Origin: Luedemannella flava
GTDB lineage: Bacteria; Actinomycetota; Actinomycetes; Mycobacteriales; Micromonosporaceae
Reading direction: 5' to 3'
Length of the DNA: 64,000 nt
Assembly: GCF_039528515.1 (NCBI RefSeq)
Contig: NZ_BAAALT010000009.1
Location: 1-64,000 of the forward strand
Of the stretch, positions 23,676 through 32,000 are shown piece by piece. A model generated the notes under the pieces. That model was not told the origin of the DNA and made no database searches. It worked only from the letters and a program-made list of their open reading frames with translations. Both the position numbers and the translations under genes were made by a program. Within the stretch, counting starts at the first letter, position 1; each line of letters opens with the position of its first letter.

Positions 23676-25490
23676 CTAGACCTGCCGGCGCTGCCACTGC
23701 TGGTTGGTGCCGGAGCCGCACGTCCACTGGACGAGCTGCGCCCCGTCGGCGGTGGACGCGCCGGTCACGTCCAGGCACTTGCCGCTGTGCCGGGCGATGA
23801 CGTTGACGTACCCCGTGCCCGGGTCCTGCAGGCGCCACTGCTGGTTCGTGCCGCCGTTGCAGGTCCACTGGTCGATCCGGACGCCGTTGCCGGTGGCGGA
23901 CGCGCCGCCGTACACGTCGAGGCACTTTCCGCTGTTCACGCTGACGATCGTGTAGTAGCCGCCGCCTACGTCGGTGAACCGCCAGCGCTGGTTGGCCTGG
24001 CCGTTGGACGTCCACTGCACGGCGTTGGCCCCGTCCGTGGTCGCCGCGTTGTAGATGTCCGCGACCTTCCCACTGTGCCGGGCCACCAGGTTGTACGTCG
24101 CGGGGACCGGCACCGTCGTCTGCGGCGTGATCCGGTACAGGCCCGCGCCGTGCGCCGGGAGGGACTGGCTGAACGTCGTGGTGACCGTGCCCAGCGAGCC
24201 GCCCGTCCACAGGTTGCTGACCGTCGCCGAGCCGATGCCCAGGTCGGCCAATGCCAGCGACACCGTCGCCGTCGCGGCGGACCGGTTGAACAGGGCGATG
24301 TAGCGGTCGGAGCTGCCGGGCACGTCAGCGGCCCATACCTGGTACGTCCCGCCGTACAGCTGGCGGTTGTTCGTGCTGTTCTGATCGACGGCGAGCACCC
24401 CGGCGTTGGTCATCAGGGCGAGCTCGGCGGCGCGGTTCTCGGTGAGGTTGCCACCCCACATGAGCGGCGCCCGGTTGATGGCCCACAGCGTCATGAGGGT
24501 CCGCTGCTCGTCGGCGGTGAGGTTGGAGTAGCGCGGTGAGCCGACCGGCCCCTGCTTCGACAGCCGCCCGATCGGGATCATGTCCGGGTCCGGCCAGGCG
24601 CCGGTGCTCCGGTGGGGCGTCCAGTCGCGGAGCACGTCGAACAGGGCGTCCAGCGACGACCAGTTGTCCCACAGGTCGTTGACGATGCGCCACATGTGCG
24701 CGTTGGCGGTCACGTGGCCCGCGGCCGACAGCGGCGTCGGCCCGGGCGAGAGGCTGAGCACCATCGGCCGGCCGCTGCGCTGGATCGCCAGCCGGTAACC
24801 GTCCACCTCGGACTGCCGGTAGGTGGGCGCGGCGATGTCGTCGACCTTCACGTAGTCGACGCCCCAGCTCGCGTACAGCGCGAACAGCGAGTCCAGGTAC
24901 GCCTGCGCGCCCGCGTGCGACATGTTCAGGCCCCAGTTGAGGTTCAGCCACGCCGCGGTGGTGGTGTTGTTGATCTGGTTGGCCCGGTAGCTCGTGTTGA
25001 GGATCGGCACGTTGTCCGCGACGGCCTGGCGCGGGATGCCGCGCATCAGGTGGATGCCGAACTTCAGGCCCTGCGCGTGGATGTAGTCGGCGAGCGGCTT
25101 GAACCCGTTGGTGCCGGTCGCGGACGGGAACCGGGTCGTGTCCGGCAGCAGCCGGCCGTTCGCGTCCATGCGCAGGCGCGGGTTGAGGTTCGCGTCCTGG
25201 TTGGGGCTGCCGGTGCCACTGCCCGGGTAGTACCACGCCCAGTCGATGACGATGTACTGCCAGCCGTACTGCCTGAGGTTGTCGCGCATGTAGTCGGCGT
25301 TCGCCTTCACCTGCGCCTCAGTGACATTCCAGTTGTACGAGTCGTAGCTGTTCCACCCCATGGGGGGCGTGTTGGCCACCCCGTTGTTCCACGCCATCGC
25401 CGGCTGCCCTCCACCCGCCACCACGATTCCCGCGGCGGCCGCCAGGATGAGCACCGTCGCCGCCGCCAACCTGCCACGTCGCATCGCCAC
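23676..25490 (-). CDS. GH27 alpha-galactosidase with C-terminal ricin-type CBM13
   Basis: A 604-residue secreted enzyme. Signal peptide MAMRRGRLAAATVLILAAA, then the GH27 barrel: NTPPMGWNSYDSYNWN, YIVIDWAWYY, FGIHLMRGIPRQA, WGVDYVKVDD (nucleophile Asp) and WPDPDMIPIG (acid/base Asp). A beta-sandwich follows (VWAADVPGSSDRYIALFNRS). The last about 130 residues are a three-fold ricin B lectin domain with NQRW, NQQW and NQQW (QxW) motifs. It should release alpha-galactose or a related alpha-linked sugar from plant polymers. A LacI-type operator lies just upstream, so induction by a sugar is likely. Confidence 0.93.
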   Translation of the reverse strand: MAMRRGRLAAATVLILAAAAGIVVAGGGQPAMAWNNGVANTPPMGWNSYDSYNWNVTEAQVKANADYMRDNLRQYGWQYIVIDWAWYYPGSGTGSPNQDANLNPRLRMDANGRLLPDTTRFPSATGTNGFKPLADYIHAQGLKFGIHLMRGIPRQAVADNVPILNTSYRANQINNTTTAAWLNLNWGLNMSHAGAQAYLDSLFALYASWGVDYVKVDDIAAPTYRQSEVDGYRLAIQRSGRPMVLSLSPGPTPLSAAGHVTANAHMWRIVNDLWDNWSSLDALFDVLRDWTPHRSTGAWPDPDMIPIGRLSKQGPVGSPRYSNLTADEQRTLMTLWAINRAPLMWGGNLTENRAAELALMTNAGVLAVDQNSTNNRQLYGGTYQVWAADVPGSSDRYIALFNRSAATATVSLALADLGIGSATVSNLWTGGSLGTVTTTFSQSLPAHGAGLYRITPQTTVPVPATYNLVARHSGKVADIYNAATTDGANAVQWTSNGQANQRWRFTDVGGGYYTIVSVNSGKCLDVYGGASATGNGVRIDQWTCNGGTNQQWRLQDPGTGYVNVIARHSGKCLDVTGASTADGAQLVQWTCGSGTNQQWQRRQV

Positions 25491-25507
25491 TCCATCGATC
25501 GAGATCC

Positions 25508-25523
25508 TTGTTAACGTTCACAA
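25508..25523. promoter_or_regulatory. LacI-type operator upstream of the GH27 gene
   Basis: TTGTTAAC / GTTCACAA is a 16-bp palindrome with the central CG and one mismatched pair, typical of LacI-family operators. It sits 17 nt before the GH27 ATG, where binding would block transcription or initiation. Confidence 0.6.
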
Positions 25524-25580
25524 TTCTCCACCCGCAACCCTCCCGTAACAAGAAGCGACTGATCGTGTCCACCTTCACTA

Positions 25581-25629
25581 GATCTTGGGGGCGATAACGG
25601 GCCTATAGGAGGTGGCAGCCCTCAAGATC
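25581..25629 (-). terminator. imperfect long hairpin downstream of the DUF1905 gene
   Basis: GATCTTG-GGG (25581-25590) pairs with CCCTCAAGATC (25619-25629) with one bulge around a 28-nt loop, just past the DUF1905 stop and before the GH27 promoter on the same strand. Confidence 0.45.
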
Positions 25630-25635
25630 GGGTGA

Positions 25636-26073
25636 CTAGCGGGTGCGGAGGATGTCTAGGGCCTTTGCTATGCGGCGGGTGCGGGTGGCTTCGGCCTTTG
25701 CCGAGGTGATGACGTCGACGTGTTCGCGCTGGTGGGTGTAGGAGAGCTGGTCGAAGCGTTCCCGGAGGCCCGCCTCCGCCAGGGCGGCCGCGAAGTCGTC
25801 CGGGACCTCGACGGTCCTGGGGGCGGTGTCCAGTTCCACGGTCACGTCCACCTCGTCGCCGGCGGCGACGCCGGCCGCCGTGCGGTTGTCGGCGCTCAGG
25901 GGCAGGAAGTAGCGGCCGGTGTAGGCCGCGATGGTGCTCCGGTACGTGTGGGAACCGATGGTCACGGTGACCTTCGGACGCTTGCCGGCGCCCAGCGCCT
26001 CGACCACGTCGGCGGGCACCTCGATGCCCGTGGCTGTCTTGCCGCCCAGCTCAACAACGCTGCGGAACTCCAT
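25636..26073 (-). CDS. DUF1905 / YdeI-OmdA-like protein
   Basis: The 145-residue protein from ATG 26073 starts MEFRSVVELGGKTATGIEVPADVVEALG, followed by KRPKVTVTIGSHTYRSTIAAYTGRYFLPLSADNR, which is the DUF1905 beta-barrel. The C-terminal helical part (DDFAAALAEAGLRERFDQLSYTHQREHVDVI, EATRTRRIAKALDIL) matches the YdeI/OmpD-associated family. These small cytoplasmic proteins have no established biochemical function. It is divergent from the carboxyltransferase gene, with a palindromic operator in the 60-nt gap. Confidence 0.8.
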   Translation of the reverse strand: MEFRSVVELGGKTATGIEVPADVVEALGAGKRPKVTVTIGSHTYRSTIAAYTGRYFLPLSADNRTAAGVAAGDEVDVTVELDTAPRTVEVPDDFAAALAEAGLRERFDQLSYTHQREHVDVITSAKAEATRTRRIAKALDILRTR

Positions 26074-26111
26074 AACGAGCAGTATGCCGGGGTGGCCGAC
26101 ATGGGGTAACC

Positions 26112-26123
26112 TAACGATCGTTA
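26112..26123. promoter_or_regulatory. palindrome TAACGATCGTTA, probable TetR-type operator
   Basis: A perfect 12-bp palindrome lies 10 nt before the carboxyltransferase ATG and overlaps its AAGGAGGG Shine-Dalgarno region. Sequences of the form AACG-AT-CGTT are common targets of TetR-family regulators of acyl-CoA genes. The TetR at 17178 is one candidate. Confidence 0.6.
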
Positions 26124-26133
26124 AGGAGGGCTC

Positions 26134-27657
26134 ATGACGGACGAGCGGATCGACGCGCTGCGCAAGCGGGTCAGCGCCGGTGGCGCCGAGCGCTACCACC
26201 AGGCGAACGCCGCCAAGGGCAAGCTGTTCGCCCGCGAGCGGGTCGCGCGCCTGGTCGACGAGGGCTCGTTCGTCGAGGACGGGCAGCTGGTCAACGCGCT
26301 CGACGAGACCCTCCCCGCCGACGGCGTGATCACCGGCGAGGCGACGGTCGACGGTCGCCCCGTGTGCCTCATGGCCAACGACTCCACCGTCAAGGCGGGG
26401 TCCTGGGGCGCCCGGACGGTAGAGAAGATCATCAGGATCATCGAGAAGGCGCGCGACCACGGCGTACCCATGGTGTATCTGGTGGACTCGGCCGGGGCGC
26501 GCATCACCGACCAGGTCGACCTGTTCCCCGGGCGGCGCGGGGCGGGGCACATCTTCCACCAGCAGGTGCTCGCGTCCGGGGCGATCCCGCAGGTGTGCGC
26601 GCTGTTCGGGCCGAGCGCGGCGGGCGGGGCGTACATTCCGGCGTTCTGCGACGTGGTGGCCATGGTCGACGGGAACGCGTCGATGTACCTGGGCTCCGAC
26701 CGCATGGTCGAGATGGTCACCGGCGAGCGCACCACGCTGGAGGCCATGGGCGGCGCGAAGGTCCACTGTGAGCAGTCCGGCGTCGGCCACTTCCTCTGCA
26801 GGACGGAGGACGAGGCCCTCGACACGGTGAGGCGCTACCTCAGCTACCTGCCGACGAACTGGCGCGAGAAGCCACCGACAAAAGCCCCGACGGAGCCGCA
26901 CAAGGGCGACCTGGAGATCCCCGACTCCGAGCGGCGCGCCTTCGACATCCGCAAACTGGTCCGAGGCGTCGTGGACGGGGACAGCTTCTTCGAGATCCAG
27001 GCCCGCTGGGCGCGCGAGGTGACGATCGGCTTCGCCCGGCTGAACGGCGAGGTCGTCGGCATCGTCGCGAACAACTCGCTGCACAAGGGCGGCGTGCTGT
27101 TCGTCGACTCCGCCGACAAGGCGACCCGGTTCATCCAGCTCTGCGACGCGTTCGGGGTGCCGCTGCTGTTCCTCGCCGACGTGCCCGGGTTCATGGTCGG
27201 CACGGCCGTCGAGAAGCAGGGCATCATCCGGCACGGCGCCAAGATGATCAGTGCGGTGGCCGAGGCGACGGTGCCAAAGATCTGCGTCGTGGTGCGCAAG
27301 GCCTACGGCGCCGGCCTCTACGCCATGGCCGGGCCGGGCTTCGCGCCCACCGCCACGCTCGCGCTGCCCACCGCGAAGATCGCCGTGATGGGCGCGGAGG
27401 CCGCCGTCAACGCGGTCTACGCCAACAAGATCGCGGCCCTTCCCGACGAAGAGTCCCGCGCGGCCTTCGTGCAGAGCAGACGCGACGAGTACGAGCAGGA
27501 CATCGACCTCGTGCGGCTCGCCGCCGAGAACATCGTCGACGCCGTCGTGCAGCCACACGAGCTGCGCGGCGAACTGATCCGCCGGTACGCCGTCGCCGCC
27601 CGTCGCGACCGTGCCGCCGCCACGCCGCAGCGCCGCCACGGCGTCACGCCGGTATAG
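26134..27657 (+). CDS. acyl-CoA carboxylase carboxyltransferase (beta) subunit
   Basis: The 507-residue protein has both crotonase-fold halves: N-terminal KLFARERVARLVDEGSF, PVCLMANDSTVKAGSWGART, VYLVDSAGARITDQ and GPSAAGGAYIPAFCD; C-terminal DIRKLVRGVVDGDSFFE, VADKATRFIQLCDAF-like region, LFLADVPGFMVGT, VRKAYGAGLYAMAG and MGAEAAVNAVYANK. It transfers CO2 from carboxybiotin to an acyl-CoA. The MGAEAAVNAV motif is more like propionyl-type or broad acyl-CoA carboxylases than methylcrotonyl-CoA carboxylase, which usually has MGGEQAA. It is 11 nt upstream of an acyl-CoA dehydrogenase gene and is probably co-transcribed with it. Confidence 0.92.
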   Translation: MTDERIDALRKRVSAGGAERYHQANAAKGKLFARERVARLVDEGSFVEDGQLVNALDETLPADGVITGEATVDGRPVCLMANDSTVKAGSWGARTVEKIIRIIEKARDHGVPMVYLVDSAGARITDQVDLFPGRRGAGHIFHQQVLASGAIPQVCALFGPSAAGGAYIPAFCDVVAMVDGNASMYLGSDRMVEMVTGERTTLEAMGGAKVHCEQSGVGHFLCRTEDEALDTVRRYLSYLPTNWREKPPTKAPTEPHKGDLEIPDSERRAFDIRKLVRGVVDGDSFFEIQARWAREVTIGFARLNGEVVGIVANNSLHKGGVLFVDSADKATRFIQLCDAFGVPLLFLADVPGFMVGTAVEKQGIIRHGAKMISAVAEATVPKICVVVRKAYGAGLYAMAGPGFAPTATLALPTAKIAVMGAEAAVNAVYANKIAALPDEESRAAFVQSRRDEYEQDIDLVRLAAENIVDAVVQPHELRGELIRRYAVAARRDRAAATPQRRHGVTPV

Positions 27658-27668
27658 AGGAGAGACCG

Positions 27669-28802
27669 ATGATCAGCGAAGAGCACGAGGCGCTGCGCGC
27701 CACGGTCGCCCAGTTCGCCCGCGAGGTCGTCGCGCCGGTGATCGCGGAGCACTACGCCAACCACACCTTCCCCTACGACGTGGTGCGGCAGATGGGCAAG
27801 CTCGGCCTGTTCGGCCTGCCCTTCCCCGCCGGGTACGGCGGGATGGACGGCGACTATCTCGCGCTGTGCGTGGCGATCGAGGAGCTGGCCCGGGTCGACT
27901 CGTCGGTGGCCATCACGCTGGAGGCGGCGGTGTCGCTCGGCGCGATGCCCATCTACCGCTTCGGGACGCCCGAGCAGAAGCAGGAGTGGCTGCCCCGGCT
28001 GCTGTCCGGCGAGGCGCTGGCCGCGTTCGGGTTGACCGAACCGGGCTTCGGCTCGGACGCCGCCGGTATGCGTACCAGGGCGGTATTGGACAGTGAGCGG
28101 GACGAGTGGGTGATCAACGGGAGCAAGGCGTTCATCACCAATTCGGGCACCGACATCACCGCGGTCATCGCCGTCGCGGCGGTCACCGGGCCCGACCACG
28201 AGATCTCCACGATCCTCGTGCCGTCGGGGACGCCGGGGCTGACCGTGGCGCCCGGCTACGACAAGGTCGGCTGGTGCGCGTCCGACACGCACGAGCTGCA
28301 CTTCGACAACGTGCGGGTGCCGGCGGCGAACCTGCTCGGGGCGCGCGGGCGCGGGTACGCCCAGTTCCTGCAGATCCTCGACGAGGGGCGGGTCGCGATC
28401 GCGGCGCTGGCCACCGGGCTGGCGCAGGGGTGCGTCGACGAGTCGGTGCGCTACGCCCACCAGCGGGAGGCGTTCGGCCACCCGATCGGCGACTTCCAGG
28501 CCATCCAGTTCAAGATCGCCGACATGGAGGTGCGGGCGCACACCGCGCGGCTGGCCTACCTCGACGCCGCCGGCCAGGTCGACCGGGGCATCTCGGTCAA
28601 GCGGACCGCCGCCATGGCCAAGCTGTACGCCAGCGAGGCCGCCGTCACCAACGCCCGCGAGGCCACCCAGGTCCACGGCGGGTACGGATTCATGAACGAG
28701 ACGCCCGTCGCCCGCTTCTGGCGCGACTCGAAAATCCTCGAAATCGGGGAGGGAACCTCCGAGATCCAGCGAATGATCATCGCGCGCGACCTCGGCTTGT
28801 AA
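27669..28802 (+). CDS. acyl-CoA dehydrogenase
   Basis: A full-length 377-residue flavoprotein of the acyl-CoA dehydrogenase family: LFGLPFPAGYGGMDGDYLALCVAIEELARVDSS, the FAD/substrate signature FGLTEPGFGSDAAGM, WVINGSKAFITNSG, FGHPIGDFQAIQFKIADM, and the C-terminal ATQVHGGYGFMNETPVARFWRDSKILEIGEGTSEIQ with the likely catalytic Glu in NET. It oxidises an acyl-CoA to the 2-enoyl-CoA and passes electrons to ETF. Chain-length specificity cannot be fixed from sequence; isovaleryl- or short-branched types fit the neighbours. Shine-Dalgarno GAGGAGAG. Confidence 0.94.
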   Translation: MISEEHEALRATVAQFAREVVAPVIAEHYANHTFPYDVVRQMGKLGLFGLPFPAGYGGMDGDYLALCVAIEELARVDSSVAITLEAAVSLGAMPIYRFGTPEQKQEWLPRLLSGEALAAFGLTEPGFGSDAAGMRTRAVLDSERDEWVINGSKAFITNSGTDITAVIAVAAVTGPDHEISTILVPSGTPGLTVAPGYDKVGWCASDTHELHFDNVRVPAANLLGARGRGYAQFLQILDEGRVAIAALATGLAQGCVDESVRYAHQREAFGHPIGDFQAIQFKIADMEVRAHTARLAYLDAAGQVDRGISVKRTAAMAKLYASEAAVTNAREATQVHGGYGFMNETPVARFWRDSKILEIGEGTSEIQRMIIARDLGL

Positions 28803-28813
28803 ACGAACGCTTA
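28800..28813. promoter_or_regulatory. imperfect palindrome TAAACGAACGCTTA at the end of the dehydrogenase gene
   Basis: A 14-nt near-palindrome (five of seven pairs match) that includes the stop codon. It resembles TetR-type sites but is weak, and could equally act on the GCS2 gene 85 nt downstream or be chance. Confidence 0.25.
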
Positions 28814-28897
28814 CTCCTCGCATAAGGTTGACCGAACTGTCACTAGCGCGGTGCAATCGGTGACCCTACCGTGGGATCACGGCGGCGGGGAGGACTC

Positions 28898-30373
28898 ATG
28901 GGCGAGGACGTCTCGGCGACCACGTTCACGCTGGAAGACAGCATGCGATACCGCCACAAACTCAGGCGGTGCCTCGATGTCCTCCGGATGATGCTCGACG
29001 ACCTGGCCTTCGACGCGGACTCGCTGAAGACGGGCCTCGAAGTCGAGGTGAACATCGTCGACACCAACGCGCAGCCCGCCATGCGCAACGCCGAGATCCT
29101 GCAGGCCTTCGCCAACCCGACCTTTCAGCGCGAGCTCGGCCGGTTCAACCTGGAGATCAACGTGCCGCCCCGGCTCATCGCCGCCGAAGGGCTCGCCGCC
29201 TACGAACACTTCATCCGGTCGAGCCTCACCATGGCCGACGAGTACGCCCACCACGTCGACGCGTCGCTCGTCCTCATCGGCATCCTGCCGACGCTGACCG
29301 AGGCGCACACGGTGCTGGCCAACCTGTCGCCCGTGCCGCGCTACCTGGTGCTCAACCGCGAGATCATCGAGGCGCGCGGCGGGAACATCGACATCGACAT
29401 CGCGGGCCAGGAGCGCCTCGCGGTGCGCACCGACTCGATCGGCCCCGAGGCCGCGTGCACCAGCGTGCAGTTCCACATCCAGGTGCCCGCCGACCGGTTC
29501 GCCAGCTACTGGAACGCCTCCCAGGCGCTCGCCGGCCCGCAGGTCGCGGTCGGCGCGAACTCGCCGTTCGTTTTCGGCCGCCGGCTCTGGGACGAGACCC
29601 GCATCGCCCTGTTCGAACAGGCCGCCGACACGCGTTCCGAAGAACTGAGAACTCAGGGGGTACGCCCACGCGTGTGGTTCGGCGAACGGTGGATCACCTC
29701 GACGTCGGAGCTGTTCGAGGAGAACCTGCGCTACTTCCCGCCCCTGCTGCCGCTGCTCGACGACGAGGACCCGGTCGAGGTGTTCCGGTCCGGGGGCGTG
29801 CCGCGGCTGCCCGAGCTGCGCCTGCACAACGGCACCGTCTACCGCTGGAACCGGCCCGTCTACGACATCATGGACGGCCGCCCCCACCTGCGCGTCGAGA
29901 ACCGGGTGCTGCCCGCCGGGCCGGCCGTGTCCGACATGCTGGCCAACGCGGCGTTCTACTTCGGGCTGACCCGGGCGCTCGCCGAGACCGACGACCCGGT
30001 CTGGAACCACATGTCGTTCTCCATCGCCGCGCAGAACTTCCGCCGGGGGGCCGAGCACGGACTGCGCGCCACGATGTGGTGGCCGGGGCGGGGCGAGTCG
30101 CGGGTGTGCGACCTCATCCGTGACGAGCTCCTGCCACTCGCGGCGGCCGGGCTCGACCGGTTCGGCACCGATCCGGGCGTCCGCGACCGGCTGCTCGGCA
30201 TCATCGACGGCCGCTGCGCGACCGGCCGTACGGGCGCGGTCTGGCAGGCCGAGGTCGTCGCCGAGCTGGAGCGCGCCGGCCTGACCCGCCGCGACGCCCT
30301 CACGGAGATGCTCCGCCGCTATATGACCCTGATGCACACCAACGTCCCGGTCCACCTCTGGCCCTCGGCCTGA
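28898..30373 (+). CDS. glutamate-cysteine ligase family 2 (GCS2/YbdK-like) protein
   Basis: From ATG 28898 (Shine-Dalgarno GGGGAGGA) the 491-residue protein shows GCS2 features: LKTGLEVEVNIVD, LGRFNLEINVPPR, the ATP-grasp-like segment IDIDIAGQERLAVRTDSIGPEAACTSVQFHIQV, ANSPFVFGRRLWDETRIALFEQ, and RVENRVLPAGPAVSDMLANAAFY. Members ligate glutamate to cysteine or another amine using ATP. At about 490 aa it is longer than YbdK (about 370), so it may belong to a separate actinobacterial subgroup. Mycothiol rather than glutathione is the usual thiol in these bacteria, so the true substrate may not be cysteine. Confidence 0.8.
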   Translation: MGEDVSATTFTLEDSMRYRHKLRRCLDVLRMMLDDLAFDADSLKTGLEVEVNIVDTNAQPAMRNAEILQAFANPTFQRELGRFNLEINVPPRLIAAEGLAAYEHFIRSSLTMADEYAHHVDASLVLIGILPTLTEAHTVLANLSPVPRYLVLNREIIEARGGNIDIDIAGQERLAVRTDSIGPEAACTSVQFHIQVPADRFASYWNASQALAGPQVAVGANSPFVFGRRLWDETRIALFEQAADTRSEELRTQGVRPRVWFGERWITSTSELFEENLRYFPPLLPLLDDEDPVEVFRSGGVPRLPELRLHNGTVYRWNRPVYDIMDGRPHLRVENRVLPAGPAVSDMLANAAFYFGLTRALAETDDPVWNHMSFSIAAQNFRRGAEHGLRATMWWPGRGESRVCDLIRDELLPLAAAGLDRFGTDPGVRDRLLGIIDGRCATGRTGAVWQAEVVAELERAGLTRRDALTEMLRRYMTLMHTNVPVHLWPSA

Positions 30374-30555
30374 CCGCGCTGTTTGCTCCGCTACGTCACG
30401 ATCCTGTCTCCACAGTGGACCCTTGTCGCCGGCGGTCTCGGAGGGAGTAGTTGTTACGTGTCGGGTTTTGTTCGGTGATGGGGTGGCGGGGCGCCCGTAT
30501 GCTGGCCCGGACGTGATCGCGGGCTCGCCCGCCAGCGCCCGGGGAGGAGAGCGCG

Positions 30556-31989
30556 ATGGCTGACGCCGACAGTTCCGACCAGCCGCGCCCGGCTACGCCG
30601 GGGAACGTGCCCGACGCCGACGCGACCCGGCGCTGGACGCAGGATGAGCTGCGCGCCGCCGCGACCGGGCGCGGGCCCTCGTCGGCCGCCGACGGGCCGC
30701 CGGAGTCCGGCCCGATCCCTCCCGAGCCGACGCCACCCGTCGAGGACGCGCAGGCCACGACCATCATGCGCCCCGACGACTCAGCGCCGGCCGCGGAGCC
30801 CGATGAGCCGGGCGACGCTGAGTCGTCCGCGGCGGTGGCGGCGTCGGAAGGTCCGGCCGAACCCGAGGCAGCCGCCGAGCCGAAGTCGCCGGCACAGCCG
30901 TTGCTGCCCGCGGGCGGCATGCGGAACCCCCCGAAGTCCGCGTCACCCGCCAAGCCCGCGCCGCCCACCGAGGTAAAGGCGGAGTCACCTGCCGCGCCCG
31001 CGCAGCCCGCCGCGCCCGCGGTGCCCGCCGCGTCGGCTGGGCCGACTGAGCCTGCCGCGCCGGCTGAGCCGGTGCAGGCTGCTGGGCCCACTGAGCCCGT
31101 TTCGCCGGCCAAGCCGGTGCAGCCCGCTGGGCCGGCGGAGCCTGTTTCTCCGGCAAAGCCGGTTCGGCCGGCGGCCGAGGCTACGCAGGCGCTTCCGCCC
31201 GGCGCCGTTGCGCCCGGGAAGCCGCCGGTGAAGCCGGGGGTCGCGGGAGCGCCGGGGGTGCCCGTGCCGCCGCCGGGCGGGCCCGCCGACGGGAATGCGG
31301 CGACAGCCATGCTGCCGCCGATGAAGGGCGCCCGGACAGGGCCGGCGGCCACCTCGGTCATGCCGCCCATGGATAAGCTGCCGCCCGCGGGTGGTCAGGC
31401 GTCGCCGACGCCGCCGAACACCCCCAAGTGGGCCGCCCGGGCCGAGGTCCCGGCCGTCGCACCCCAGTTGTCCACGCCCACTGACGAGTGGCAGGCGCTG
31501 CACCCGCAACGGCGGAGCGTGATCATGCCTATCATGATCACGATTGGGATCCTGATCCTGGTCGGGCTCACCTCGCTCGGCATCTGGGCCGTGGTCCAAG
31601 GGTCGTCCGAGCCCACGCCGGAGCCGACGACCGTGCCGACGAAGGCGCCCGTTGCCACGACCGCACCGGCGACCAGCGCGGCGCCCCCGACGAAGGCCGA
31701 GGAGCCGAGCGAGAAGCCGGCCGTCGTTCCGGTCCCGCCCGTGCGCAAACTGCCGACGCTGCTCGCCCGCCAGGCGCTGTCCGCCCTCGGGCTGAAGGTC
31801 GTGGTCGTCGAGCGGCCTGACGCGGAGATCGCCGCCGGTACGGCCATCGGCACCGAGCCGGGCGCGGGTTCCTTCGTGGAGAAGGGCTCCGAGATCACCC
31901 TGTTCATCTCCTCCGGGCCGCCCGAGGATCCGCCGACCGAGGAGCCGTCGGAGTCACCCGAGGGGCCCACCGAGGAACCGACGGGCTGA
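30556..31989 (+). CDS. Pro-rich membrane protein with one extracellular PASTA domain and no kinase
   Basis: The 477-residue product starts MADADSSDQPRPATPG and has about 310 residues of Pro/Ala/Glu-rich, probably disordered cytoplasmic sequence with repeated PAGPAEPVSPAKPV-like units. One membrane helix (IMPIMITIGILILVGLTSLGIWAVV) precedes a Thr/Pro linker and a single PASTA domain (about 395-455: LPTLLARQALSALGLKVVVVE, GTAIGTEPGAGSFVEKGSEITLFIS), then an acidic tail (PTEEPSE). The topology is that of a Ser/Thr kinase with the kinase domain missing. It may bind muropeptide or compete with PknB; that is inference. Confidence 0.82.
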   Translation: MADADSSDQPRPATPGNVPDADATRRWTQDELRAAATGRGPSSAADGPPESGPIPPEPTPPVEDAQATTIMRPDDSAPAAEPDEPGDAESSAAVAASEGPAEPEAAAEPKSPAQPLLPAGGMRNPPKSASPAKPAPPTEVKAESPAAPAQPAAPAVPAASAGPTEPAAPAEPVQAAGPTEPVSPAKPVQPAGPAEPVSPAKPVRPAAEATQALPPGAVAPGKPPVKPGVAGAPGVPVPPPGGPADGNAATAMLPPMKGARTGPAATSVMPPMDKLPPAGGQASPTPPNTPKWAARAEVPAVAPQLSTPTDEWQALHPQRRSVIMPIMITIGILILVGLTSLGIWAVVQGSSEPTPEPTTVPTKAPVATTAPATSAAPPTKAEEPSEKPAVVPVPPVRKLPTLLARQALSALGLKVVVVERPDAEIAAGTAIGTEPGAGSFVEKGSEITLFISSGPPEDPPTEEPSESPEGPTEEPTG

Positions 31990-32000
31990 GCCCGAGGGCG

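Noticed and set aside
25636..27639. 667-residue minus-strand frame ending in the DUF1905 protein
   Set aside because: Only the last 145 residues (from 26073) are real; the rest is antisense to the carboxyltransferase gene.
30396..31370. Minus-strand 324-residue Gly/Ala-rich frame antisense to the PASTA gene
   Set aside because: It mirrors the Pro/Ala repeats of the plus-strand gene; the plus strand has a domain, a membrane helix and a ribosome-binding site.
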